Below are positions 31,301 to 42,999 of a stretch of DNA of 64,000 bases, piece after piece. The first letter of the stretch is position 1. Each line of letters starts with the position of its first letter. Origin of the DNA: Panagrolaimus kolymaensis. Its lineage: Eukaryota; Nematoda; Chromadorea; Rhabditida; Panagrolaimidae. The DNA lies in assembly GCA_028622995.1 (NCBI GenBank), contig JAJQJQ010000029.1:2232001-2296000 (forward strand), given 5' to 3'. A program made the position numbers and the translations under genes. The notes beneath the pieces are model-generated. The model saw only the letters and a list, made by a program, of their open reading frames with translations. It was not told the origin of the DNA and did not search any database.

Positions 31301-34300
31301 ATATTTTCCAAAAAAAATAGATAACAGAATAAAGGAAAAACGTGGGCTCTTTTTTGGCATTTTTTTCACGGATATGCCAGTGACGCTAAAAAAGGAACGG
31401 AAAAGTTTGAGATTTAAAAAAGATAAAGAAAAAATGTTGAAAAAATAATTGGTTTTCATCATTCAAAATTTTTTATGGAATCAACAAAAATGTTTTTTCT
31501 AATTTTAAAGCAGCTACCGTAATTTTGATTTATGTTTAGCTAAATCTGGAAACATTCAACAATTACTAACTTCCAAATTTTTCATTTGAAAAAACGCATG
31601 ATTTCGAAATTTTTTATATTAATTTTTTTTAATTAGAATTTATTCTTTTTTTTTCTTTAATTCTTTGAATGTCAAAAATTTCTTTGATGATTTTTTCTTC
31701 TTTCAAAACATTACGATTGCATCAGCAATGATTCAACAAAAATTGGATATCATTTCTTTTATGGCACGCCCGAACGAAAAAAATAAAACAAAATATTTTT
31801 GTTGCTTAAAGAATTTATTTTTTTCGCTCCACGTGGAAATTAAAAATATTCGCAGGTGGTGGATGTAAAGATTAAAAGTCACGGAAAAATTTAAAATAAC
31901 GGCGAAAAAAAATATAGTTCCGCATTCTGAGCTTTGATCAGTGAAAAAACAAAATACATATATTTTTGTATTTTTTTCTTCGAGAATGGATGATAGATAC
32001 TATATCACTTTCTTTATTATTAAAATTTTCTATTTTCGTTAAAGCACATTTTTTTGTAATAATAAAAAGACGCTAACATTTTTATAGTTTTCTCACATAA
32101 TTATGAATCATAAAAAAACTATAACTTTTTTAATAAAAGGAAATAGAATAGAGACTTCTAAAAAATATCAGTCTTTTAAAAAATTATTCTTTTTTACACG
32201 GGAATTTTTTTTACAGAATTATTATTACTTTTTTTAAAGATTTTTTAAATTTTTTTATAAAATTCTAGCATTTTTTAACGAAAAACAAAACAATTTTTTA
32301 ATTTAAAAAAAACACAATGTTTTGACCTAAAAAAATTAAAAAAGAATTTATTGAATTTTAAGTTCCATTTTTTGGTTAAAGATTCCCCACCATAATTTTA
32401 AATAATAATTACACCAAATCACTTTTTCTGTCGTCGTTTATCACCAATCTTTGTTATTCTTTCACTAGTTTACATTTTTCTTTTCACTCGATGTAACAGT
32501 TTTATCTATTTTTAAAAACCTTTTCAATCAAAACTATTTTAAATGCCACTTGTTGTTACTTATTATATGATTTTAAAAATATCCCATTGGTTTAACTTCC
32601 CCGTTTCGCTTCCTTTCTTTTTTTCCTTTTCTTGGTTCAATGCTTTTTGAATTTTTTGATATTTGCTTGCAAAATGGCTTTCTTCTTCCATAAATTTTTT
32701 TTTTTGCCTTTTGATCGAAGAAAATAATAAGGAAATGAGGGAGATCGAGCGATGGGTTGCTTTTTTCTTTTATCTCTTTTTTTTAATCGAATCGCAAATG
32801 TAGCCTGGCAGTGAGTATTATTTAATGGGATAGCTTTGAGGAATGAAATATTGCTTTAGCTTATTTTTTTTTTGATTGAAAGAGTTTAAGGATTTTTTCA
32901 GGAGTTTGCATGCAATTTTTTGATTGAATAAAGAAAAAATAGAGATACATTTATCAATTTTAATTATCTCCTCATTCTATCGAATAACAGCTTTTTAACA
33001 TACGTAGCTGTTCCTTTTTCGATGTTGGTGTTGATTGATTTCATTTATGTATGTATGTGTTAGATTTAGTATGTACGTACATATGTATTTGGCTTTGGCG
33101 TTAAAACACAATTTTTAATTATTGTGTCGCACTAATTAGAAAATAATGAGATATTCTTAGTTTTTTGATTGAAAAAAGTTTAATGCAACAAAATTTTTTG
33201 TTACTTTTTGTAAAACGCTAAAGCCCTTATAATTGCTGAAAAGAGAAAAGGACTATAAAAAAATATAAAAAGAACAAATATATAATTTAAAAGTAATTTT
33301 TTATTCTTTTATTTTATTTTTCTCTTTGAATTTATTTAGAAATAAAACTGAGACGGGAATTATTTTTCAATGGTTTTAAAAGTTTTCTTTAAAATTTGGA
33401 TTTTTTCGTACACTTTTTTAATTGTGTTTTTAAACTTTTTTTTTTGCTAAAAAAAATAGTAAATTATTTGTTTCAGAATTTTTACTTTAAAACCTATATT
33501 ACAAATTTTTTGTGTGTGTTTTATTGCTCCATTTTAAGAGGAAAAAAAAGACATCTTTTTTAAAGCTCAATTATTTGTCTTGCTTTCTTTTTTCTTTCAC
33601 GTCATTAGTTTTTTACTCTTTTCTCAAACTCAAATGCCATATAAGCCATTTTCTTTAATTTTTCTTTTCCGTCATTTTTTTGTTTTGTTTGTTTCGGACA
33701 ATTAACTCTGCCTCCAACCAACCAAACTAAGGAAGGTCGTCCGGTCGCCATACATATATTTTATTTTTTAGGTTTTTGAGGATGAGAAAGAATCTTTATT
33801 CTTTTTTGAAACAGAAAACGACGGGCAATAATGCAGCTTCTTTTTTTTCCATGCTGCTTTTAGTTTTAGGCTTTTTTTCTTTTTTCTTCTTCCAGAGCAA
33901 CCGGCGAGCCTAGAAGTAAGGAAAGAAGGAAGGAAGGAAAAAATAATATTGCAACAACAACAATGCTTCTTCGTCGCCAGTGGCAGCAGCAGCAACCGTC
34001 CAGGCAGGCCAAAGAATGGAAGAAGAAGGAAATCAATGCTTTGTTTTTTTTTGATCGGCTGCTTTCTGTTTTTGATCGGCTGCTGCTTTTTTGATCAGTG
34101 TTTTCAAACAAAAAGCATGTTGTTTGCCTTTTTCTATGGAACAGCGATGATTGGTGGCAGATACATAACTTCCTTTTCTATTCTTCCATCACTACTGCCC
34201 GATTTTTATTATTCCATTATATTTTCCATTATCATCACCAGTCAGTGAGCTGCTAGCTTGCTAGTTGATGATAGCTATTTTTAAAAAAACATAGCCTTGT

Positions 34301-34693
34301 TATTTTTTTATATTTTGTCTTCCTTGCATGGTCCTGGGAAAAAAATAATGATATTGATGCTTTTGCTATTGTTGATGGTGAATTTGATGATGATGGAAAG
34401 AATTGAAAATAGAGAGCCCTCTGCTGTCTGTGCTTTTTTTTGTTAGCACCCCCATTTTTGGAAAAAAAATAACAGCATTTTTTCCTTCCATTTTCTTGTT
34501 TCCCTCACTTTTCAAAACAAAAGTATTTATTTCTGTGAATTATTTTTTCGTGATTTTTTTATTTTATTTATTTACTTTTTTCATAAAAATTTTGAAATTT
34601 AAAAAATTGATTTATTTTTACAGGCAAAAAGAAAAGAAAAGTATTTTGAATTTTGCCCGATTCAAAGAATAAATCAAAGAAAATCCAATAATT
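25385..34693. other. 9.3-kb gene-poor region
   Basis: No supportable gene. The many short open frames are T- or A-homopolymer products (runs of Phe, Lys, Leu) without conserved motifs. Visible features: a GAT/GAC trinucleotide run at 29975-29995, GTC repeats at 30071-30082, and a G/C-richer stretch at about 33890-34110 with (CAA) and (CAG)-like tracts. A TTTTTACAG acceptor at 34615-34623 would make 34624-34693 a 5' UTR exon or trans-splice site of the transporter gene. The region may be long 5' UTR intron plus regulatory DNA for the transporter, but nothing in the sequence proves it. Confidence 0.4.
29975..29995. repeat. GAT/GAC trinucleotide microsatellite
   Basis: Three GAT units followed by four GAC units, in noncoding DNA. 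A related GTC run sits about 75 bp downstream on the same strand, giving a small inverted trinucleotide pair. Confidence 0.6.
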
Positions 34694-37600
34694 ATGGCGA
34701 GTAAAATATCTAAAGCATCTATGAATCCATTGGATGATGTGCTGCCTCGAAGTGAATATAGTTATGGTAAACCTCATGGATTACATTGGATTACCGCGGC
34801 ATTATTTATTGTTGGTATGTAAAATTTTTAAATTGAAGTTTTAACAAAAAAGTTTTTATTGGAATTTTTATTTCCCCAAAAAACTTTATAGCTTTTTTAT
34901 AAATTTAAAAACCTTTCTATTAATTATTGAGAAAAAATGCTTTTTTTCGAGGCCTCTAACACATAAAACATTTTCTTTCTTTTTTCAATTTTGCAGAAAG
35001 AAAACATTTTTTGTTTCTTTTTTTAAACGTTTTTAAGAAAAAAAACTAAAAAAGTCTTAAAGGGTTTTTAAGTTTTTTTTTGTTTCACTTTTCTATGAAT
35101 TTTTTTGTGTGATGGCTATTAAATGAATTATCTTGTCAGCTAAAATACACTAAGGCCTAGTCCTTCAAAAACAAAACAGAAAAAAAGAAGATTTAAGTTA
35201 AATTTTCCTATAACACTTTTTTTTGACATAAGCAAAGAGGGGAGAAAAAACAATTGGTAACCCAATAATGGCAGCAATTAATCTTTTGTCTCGAGAGAAA
35301 AAAAAAGAGTAAAGAAAAGCCATCGAAAAAGTTTAAACAAAAAATAAAAAATCACGTGAGTGAAAAAAAAACGTTTGGAAAATGGCAGATAAATAAAATA
35401 AAAAGTTTAAAATCAAAAATTGGAAATTAGGAAATTCAAATTTTTTGCTTTATGCCAAAAATCAAGAAAAAATATTATTAAAAAATCCAGAAAACAGAGC
35501 TGAAAAATGTAATCAAAAATTTAATTTCCTGAAATTTTTGCTTTGAGACACTTTATTCAAAAAAAAAAGAAATTAAATTTATGAAACTTTAAAAAAAAAA
35601 GACTCCATTAATTTTTTTTTTATAGCTGATATGGCTGGTGGTGGAGTGGTCACTCTTCCGATTGCGATGTTAACAGCAGGCAAAGAAGCTGGAACATTGG
35701 GAGTTATTTTAATTGCTTCTGCTTTTTGTTATACCGCACATTTGCTTGGTGAAAATTGGAATACCATGTGTGCTAAATGGCCGGTATATCGTGAACATTG
35801 TCGTAAACCTTATCCTGAAATGGCTTATCGTTCGATGGGTAAAGGAGCGAGGTAAAAATACATATTTACTTTTTTTTAATTATTAAAAAATCTTGAGAAA
35901 AAAAACTAAAAGCTTCTCAAAGCAAATTAAAGAAAAAAAGTGATTTTTAGATGTATGACGGAATTCTTAAAAATGGATTTCCTACAAATATTTAAACCTA
36001 AAACTATTTTTTATAAATTAATAAATTTTAATTTTTATTGCTAAATATTACTATTTTTTGGATTCCAGAAATCAATAATTTAACAATGATAATTAGAAAT
36101 TTTTAATTTCTGTTGTAAGACACTTCAATTTTATTTGATTTAACAACCTAAAAATTTTTTTAAACATAAAACTTGTTTTCAAAATTATATTTTTTTAATT
36201 TTGACATTATTTCTTCCAAAAATTTGTTTTCATATTTATCTATTTTTTTTAGATACCTAACTTCTTTGGTACTCAATTGCATGCTTTATGGCGTTGCAAT
36301 GGTTTATCTTTCATTATCAGCAAAAATTTTAAATGACATTGTTGCTGGAGCATTTGGATATCATATAGGTACATGCAAAATGATCGTAATTATTGCCCTT
36401 ATGCTTTTACCAATTACATTATTAAAATCACCAGCAGATTTTCAGTAAGTTCCTTACCCCAAATAAAAATTATTTTTTCAACTTTTATCGTGTGCTTTTT
36501 TTTTACAGATGGGCAGTAGTAACAGCAATGATTACAACTTCATTATCAGTTGCATTAATATTTTATGGAACGATTGAAGATATTGATGCATGTATGAAAG
36601 AAGCCACCCATCCCGAATTTTCTACCCAACATTTTTTACTTTCTCTTGGAACCTTTATGTTTGCATTCGGTGGACATGGAGTTTTCCCAACTATTCAACA
36701 TGATATGAAAGAACCAAGAAATTTTACTAAAGCTGCAATTTTAGCTTTTGGAAGTGAGTTTTTAATAAAGCTTTCGTGACATTCATGAAAAAAATAATTT
36801 ATGATAAACTTCTTTTTTTTCAGTTGTTCTCGCCCTCTATCTTCCAATCACCTATCTTGGTTATTTCACATATGGAGATAGTTTAAAAAGTTCAATAATT
36901 AATTCAATTCAAAATACTGGCATTCAACAAGCAGCAAATTTTTTTATTGCCATTCATTGTATTTTAACTTTAACAATTGTTATTAATCCTTTGAATCAAG
37001 AAGTTGAACATAAATTTAAGCTTCCACATGGTTAGTTTTGTTTCTCAAATTAAAACTTTGACCCTCGACCCGAAAATTATTTATAAAACTTAAAATTTTT
37101 AGGATTTGGAATCCAACGAGTCCTATATCGAGCCGCCATGATGTTACTTATTGTAATTTCATGTTTAACCATCCCAGATTTTGATCCAATTTTAAACTTC
37201 ATTGGAGGCACATCCGTTGCTTTGACATCAGCCATTATGCCTTGTTTATTCAATTTATATCTTCATGCTGGATCTGAATATGAAGCAGCTAAACGTGATG
37301 ATGATAGCGAAGAAAGTGTTGGATTAATTGAATTAACTAAGCGGTAAGTATTTTTTTTGCTTTTGGCTTTGGTTATCAAAATATTTCTTTACTAAACATG
37401 CGCTTAGTGATTCCAGGGTTGCAAATCATACACCTCCATTAAAATTAATTATAAATATTGCTGTTATTGGTGAGTAAATATTTGCATAAAATTGATTAAT
37501 AATTTACTTAAATATGGTACAGAAAAAAATTTATGCAAAATTTATTAATTTGGTGATGGTGGTTGCTTTTTTTCTTTTCTTTTTTTTTTGTTTTTATAGT

Positions 37601-37876
37601 TTTTTTTTTATTTCCATTTCGGGATAAAATTTTTTATAAAATTTTTTAGTGGTTGCAATTATTTGTGGAAGTGTTACCACATATTCGGCCATTGAAAAAC
37701 TCCTCCATCAAGGTGCATCATTTATTGTTCCATGTTATTGGCCATCATCAACAGCAACGATTAATTCAACAACAGATCATTTAATTTCTGAACAACCATG
37801 GCATTGTTGTGGACCATATATGAATGTATCAAGTTATGGGGATTCAGAATTAACATGCCCATCATTTTCTATTTAA
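34694..37876 (+). CDS. amino acid transporter, AAAP family (Aa_trans)
   Basis: Proton- or sodium-coupled amino acid transporter of the SLC32/36/38 type, a multi-span membrane protein. Eight exons: 34694-34814, 35626-35851, 36253-36444, 36509-36753, 36824-37030, 37103-37343, 37417-37469, 37650-37876; 503 residues. A short cytosolic N-terminus leads into the diagnostic first helix (ADMAGGGVVTLPIAML). Other helices: LGVILIASAFCYTAHLLG, YLTSLVLNCMLYGVAMVY, MIVIIALMLLPITLL, AVVTAMITTSLSVALIFYG, FGGHGVFPTIQHDM (conserved loop), IVLALYLPITYLGYFTYG, FFIAIHCILTLTIVINP and AAMMLLIVISCLTIPDF. The last helix is in exons 7-8 (IINIAVIVVAIICGSV), followed by a Cys-containing tail. Length and helix count are normal. 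Substrate cannot be told. The first two introns (811 and 401 bp) are long for the window. Confidence 0.9.
34815..35625. other. first intron of the transporter gene
   Basis: 811-bp intron from GTATGT to TTTTATAG. AT-rich with many homopolymer runs; no embedded gene or repeat recognised. Confidence 0.5.
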
Positions 37877-39444
37877 AAAAATGCATATTTTGCATATTTT
37901 TTATGAATGATTTTGGCCCGGTGAATTTTTGTTGCCCAAAGGATGATGCAAGAAAAAAATATATTTCAATTTGCTCAAATAATATTAAAAAATGTTTTTT
38001 TATATATAAATACAGTAGTTTTATTTTACCTTTTTTTGTTTTTAATTTTCGTCTAATTTTTTGTTTCTCGCATTTTTGTATCTAAAATTTTTTATTATTT
38101 CTTTCTTTTTTTGGATCTCGGTGTCCAATAAAAAATAGCCTTTTTTAATTTTAAAAGACTGGCTTCGACTTGACTAAAAATTATTGCTTTTGTGAAAATA
38201 TGCTTTTCCACAAACACTTTTCGCTTCTTTTTTGTTGTTGCTAAAATTCGATAAAAAAATTATCCTTACATTGAAAAAGCGATCCTTTCATTCTCAATTT
38301 TAAGGCCTGCTTTTTCTCCAAAATTTATTTTATATAAAAAACTTGTTTGATTCGCGAAAGTAGCACCATAAAAATAAATAGTGATCGCTTTAGTCAAAGT
38401 TAGGGTTTACATCCTTTAAAAAAAGGCTGAAAATAATTATTAAATTTTTCTTTTTTCATTTTTTAAAAAAAATTTTTTGAAACATATCCATATTTTTTTA
38501 TCTCTCTAACTTCTTCTTTTTTTAAAAATCTATGGCTTTAATTTGTAATTTTTTAAATAATTACGTTCCTCTCCCGTTTTTTGCGGGTGGTTCATTTTTT
38601 GTTTTGTATTTTTTGTATTTTTTTTAATCTTGTTTTAGACGTGTCAAATATTTTATATGTTAGAAAAAAAACGAGTGCATAATACATTTTTTAAAATAGA
38701 ATAGACAATTAAATGTTTAAATTTATTTTATATACATAATTTTTAGTTTTTTTTTGTTGTTTTTTATATAAATAAAGTACAATTTTAATAAAATAAAGAC
38801 AATGAAATTTTAACATAAAAAAATTTAAAATAAAAAGTTTTACAAAAACAAATAAAAAAGTGATGAAATTTTATGTACAAATTTTTTGATTGATTGAGAT
38901 TTATGGAAATTTAAAATAAAAAATAAATAAAATGAAAGTGATGGGATTTAAAAAAAAGAAAGGTGACTAATAAAAGCTTTAAAAAAAAGTTTTTTTAATG
39001 GTAGCAGATGACTCAGCTTTTTTTTATTGTTAAAAGTGGAGCGCTTTTTTGTAGTTTCTGGGGAAGCAAACAAGAAAATAGAAAATCTAAACTAATTTTT
39101 TTATTTGTTTTTTGACTTATTTTAAAAAGGTTATTATTGCTGCAATTTTAACTACGAAAACTTCTGATACTTGTAAACAAAATTCCAAAAAATATGTGAC
39201 TTCTTCCCAGAAAACTTTTTATTTTAAAAATTAAAAAAATTCCAATAATTTTTGCTTCAAAACTTTTACTAACTTTTTTAAAGACATTTTTAAACCTTTT
39301 TATTAGCCATTTAATTTTTTAAACCCTTTAAGTATGAAACCCTAATATCCCTATTTCTTATATTTTATACCCTCCCATTTCCCCATTCCCTTATCCTTCC
39401 TTCACCTATCAAAAAAAAATATTACTAATAATATCCCTACACCA
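37877..39444. other. intergenic between convergent transporter and GST genes
   Basis: 1.57 kb holding the 3' UTRs of two convergent genes. AATAAA-like signals occur at about 38137 (caataaaaaa) and 38772. Low-complexity A/T, with no supported coding. Confidence 0.4.
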
Positions 39445-40647
39445 CTACCACACAGTTTTAGGACGACGAGATAAATATGTTTGTAATTGAGATAAAGCAA
39501 ATACGCGTTGTACAATGGAACGAACATTTCTAAATTCTATCATGAGATCTGGATGTAAATTATATAGAGAATCATATAAATTTGCCATAGCAAAATCAAC
39601 ATAACTAATTCCACTGTGAAGGAAAAAGCCATCGCGGGTTTGAGCAGAGGCATATTGTTCCAAAACATTAAAATAACGTTTTACATTTGGTAGGAAAATT
39701 TCAACATAAAGTTTTTCCTAAAACAAAAAAATATTAAATAAATAGACTCCCAAAACGAAAAAAATAGTGATTTAGAGTCTCACAACGAAAAGGAAAAAAA
39801 TTACTATTGTAAAAACTTACGAGATCATCTGTATCCTTTTTAAGCTCAAAGCAACATTTAAATTTAATGTAATTTAAGACGGTATTCATAAAATCTCTCA
39901 TAACTCCAAGAATTGCATCAGCTTGAGCTTGTTCGAATACGTCCTGCCCCGCGAGGCCATACATTTTAGCTAGCATTCGAGCGATGGCATCTCCACCACA
40001 AAGTTTTTTTCCATTCCATTCAAGAATGGGCAAAGTTAAATGAGGGGATTCTGAAAGAAATAAAAAAGTAAGAATAAAATTTAAGAAAATTTTTGTAGCA
40101 AAAGTTTAAAAAAATAAGAGTAACAAGAAAAAGTCAAAATATGTTTAATTTTTGTTACTATCATATTCTGTTTCGAGATTTCCAGCAAAATTTTAATTGC
40201 ATGATTTTTAAATTTAAAATTTTTTCTTTCTTTTTTTAATTATAAAAACTTAAAGATTCCCATTTTTTAATTTTAAAAAGTTTTTATCAAAAAGGTCCAT
40301 TCTTTAGGACGAAAACTAACCTTTTTTAAAAATTAATAAACTCTACCTTTTTTAACTTTATTCCATGTATCTTCTTGTTTAAGTCGAACATCTTCAAATG
40401 GAATTCCCGAGTATGCTAAAATCATTCTCGACATTTCAGCCATTCCACGAGCATTATAAAAAGTTAAACGAAATTGTGGGATTGCATTTTGAGTTTGTAA
40501 TTTGGTTAATCGTTTTGTTGGAATTAAAACATCCAAATCATCATTTTCCCCCACACTTCCATTATCTTCGGGTGATGAACCATAACATCGCTTTCTAGTC
40601 GTCGCGGCGTTTGTTGCAAGCATCCATGGAATTAAAATAGGTTCCAT
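39445..40647 (-). CDS. sigma-like glutathione S-transferase with N-terminal extension
   Basis: Exons 40647-40347, 40050-39821 and 39717-39445 encode 267 residues against about 205 for a normal cytosolic GST. The first 57 or so residues are an extra polar segment (KRCYGSSPEDNGSVGENDD). The thioredoxin-fold domain then starts at FRLTFYNARGMAEMSRMIL, with the sigma-class Tyr in LTFYNARG. LTLPILEWNGKKL is the normal cis-Pro strand. The next glutathione-binding motif, usually QSxAIxRYLA, reads GGDAIARMLA, so the Ser that holds the gamma-glutamyl group is missing. The helical C-domain keeps the conserved GISYVDFAMANL (usual ...TWADFxxA). The donor after exon 1 is GTAGAG, a weak site. Possibly a divergent, low-activity or regulatory GST. 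Confidence 0.8.
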
Positions 40648-42999
40648 AACTTAATTTAAAAAAAGTTTTCTGTAGAAAGGTTAAAAGTTTTTTTAGAAGC
40701 AACCGATGGAATTTGTTTTATGTATGTTTTGAAATCAAAAAGGTCGCGGTTTTATATAAACTTTAAAAAATGACGTTTGCTGAAAAAAATAAATTAAAAA
40801 AAGTTTGTTGTAGATGAAAGAAAAGAAGATATTTCGAAACAATCAAATCGGCCAGCGAGCACTGAGCAAAAAAAAAATTTTGATAGGAAGAAAAAAATCA
40901 AGCCAGCAAGCAAACAGGGAGGGAGTGTAATTTCCTTCGTCGTTGCTATAAAAACTACATACATACACGTAGGGAAAAAAATGAGGAAGGAAGGAATCAC
41001 CAAGCCGAACCATCTCCGATCAATGAAAAAAAAAAGAAAATTAAATGAAATGATGCAAAGTTCGATGAGACTACAAAACAGTTAAAAGAGTGCAAAAAAA
41101 AAATGTGAAAAAGAATAAACAAAAAATCCTCCATCAAAATGATTTCAAAAGAGAGAGAGAATCCACTTCTTCTTTTTTTTGCTATTTTGATCTCTGCAAA
41201 AAAAATTAGTGCAATCAGCAAACGGAAATGAATAAAAAAAGTTGTTGCGAAATAAATATTTTTTTTATTATCTTTTTTTGATGCAAAAAATGGCAAAAAC
41301 ATCACAATTAATTTTTTGTGAATGGAAAGAGAGGTATGTAGCTAGTTTGTGATAACAAATCGAAATGAATATGAAAAAAATGGGGAGGTCAAGTCGAAAG
41401 GTTGTCGTTGTTGTTGAATGTGACGTTTTTTAAATTTTATTTTTAGTACAAACATTAAATTTTGAGGTGGTTGATAGAGATAAGTTTTTATAATGAAATA
41501 TGTTTTTAAGCTTATCAACCTCAAGTGTTTTTATGATGCACCGGATGTGATGTAGCAAAGAATGCATATTTTTTTAGTAGAATAAAGTAGTTTCAATTTT
41601 AGGGGCTCAATTCCTTAATTGAATATTTTTAATTCAAAAGTCACAATAAAATTAGAATATTTTGGATATAAAATTTCAAAAAAAATGTTTTTATTTTAAA
41701 TTAGTTAAGTCGAATTTTCTTTTAATAACCTTTTTCATTTCTTTTTTGTTGGAAAGAAATGTTTAAGAAAAATAAGAAGTTTGTTAAAATTCGATCCCAC
41801 TATTTCCAAAATTTTATGAGACAGTATTTAGCTTTAAGAAAAGATTATCTTATTCCCTAATCTTTGGCATTTAAAAAAAATACATAAAGGCGGTAGACTA
41901 AACTTTTTAATTTAACATATTCAGCTTTTATGAATTTGATAAAGAATTCAGTAAAAGTTTAGATAGTCTAATTTTACATTTAAAAAAAGAAAAGAAGAAA
42001 AAAATTGATTCCGATACTAAAAATTTTCTTTCGATTCAAGTAAAAAAGTTTCTTGAAAGAAATGGGTTTTTCTGCTTCGTCTGTTGCTTGTTTTTTAGGT
42101 ATTAAATTTACGTTAGTTAACCTTTCATTTCTTTCTTGATGTCTTAAAAAATTTCTTCTCTTTTGACTTTTTTGTGATAACTTCTTCCAGTACTGTTACC
42201 GAGTAAAATCATAGTCGAATCTTATCATTTGGTTTTTTTCAATTTATTGATTTTTTTCTTTGTTCATTCCTTCCAAGAAGAAGAAAAAAATATATGCTTA
42301 AACGTCAATCACAGACTTTGATAAAAAATAAAGAAAAATAAGAGTATAAATTTTATTGAAGTAAAAAAAACGAAGAAGCAAAAAAAATTATGTTAGTTTG
42401 TACCTTGATGGTCAAAAAGAAAAAAAAACTAGAAAATGTAAAACAATAAAATGGTCAAAATAAAAATGAATAAAAAAAATTTTTGAAAGTGAAAGTTAAG
42501 GGATTTAACCCGTTTTAAGAAAAGAACCATAAATATTAAAAATCTTGATATTCTAGACCAAAAAAAAACAAGTAATATTTAAATTGCAATTAAATTTGTG
42601 AGAGACAAAAAATAACAAATAACTTCCATAAAAAAATTATTTAAATTACACACATTAAATATAGTGAAAAAAGATACAAAGCTATCTAACTATTATCTAA
42701 TTAAAAATTAATTAAAGTTTTTGTAAACAGAAAACCATGAACCATTCAAAAATTTGCTTTTCAAAAACAAAAACGCAATACATAGGAACGAACAACGACC
42801 GCGCATATTTTTTTTCGAAAACCGGAGAAAAATGCCACTTTTTTAATATAATTAATTTTTTTATCTCCGCCTCAAATATTTTGCATTTTTTCTTCGGATG
42901 AAAAAATTATATGCAAATCCGAGGAAAACCTTGTTCACCATTGTTGTTTGATTTCATTTTTGATATTTCATTTACCAATTTGTATTACTACAATATTTC
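40648..42999. other. intergenic, divergent GST and kinase promoters
   Basis: 2.35 kb between divergent starts. AT-rich. Short open frames on the minus strand (40794-41524) are homopolymer products. A GA-repeat (gagagagaga, about 41151-41160) is present. No gene supported. Confidence 0.35.

Noticed and set aside
33768..34248. Open frames with Ser/Gln/Arg-rich segments on both strands
   Set aside because: Overlapping low-complexity frames on opposite strands, with no splice partners or domain signatures.
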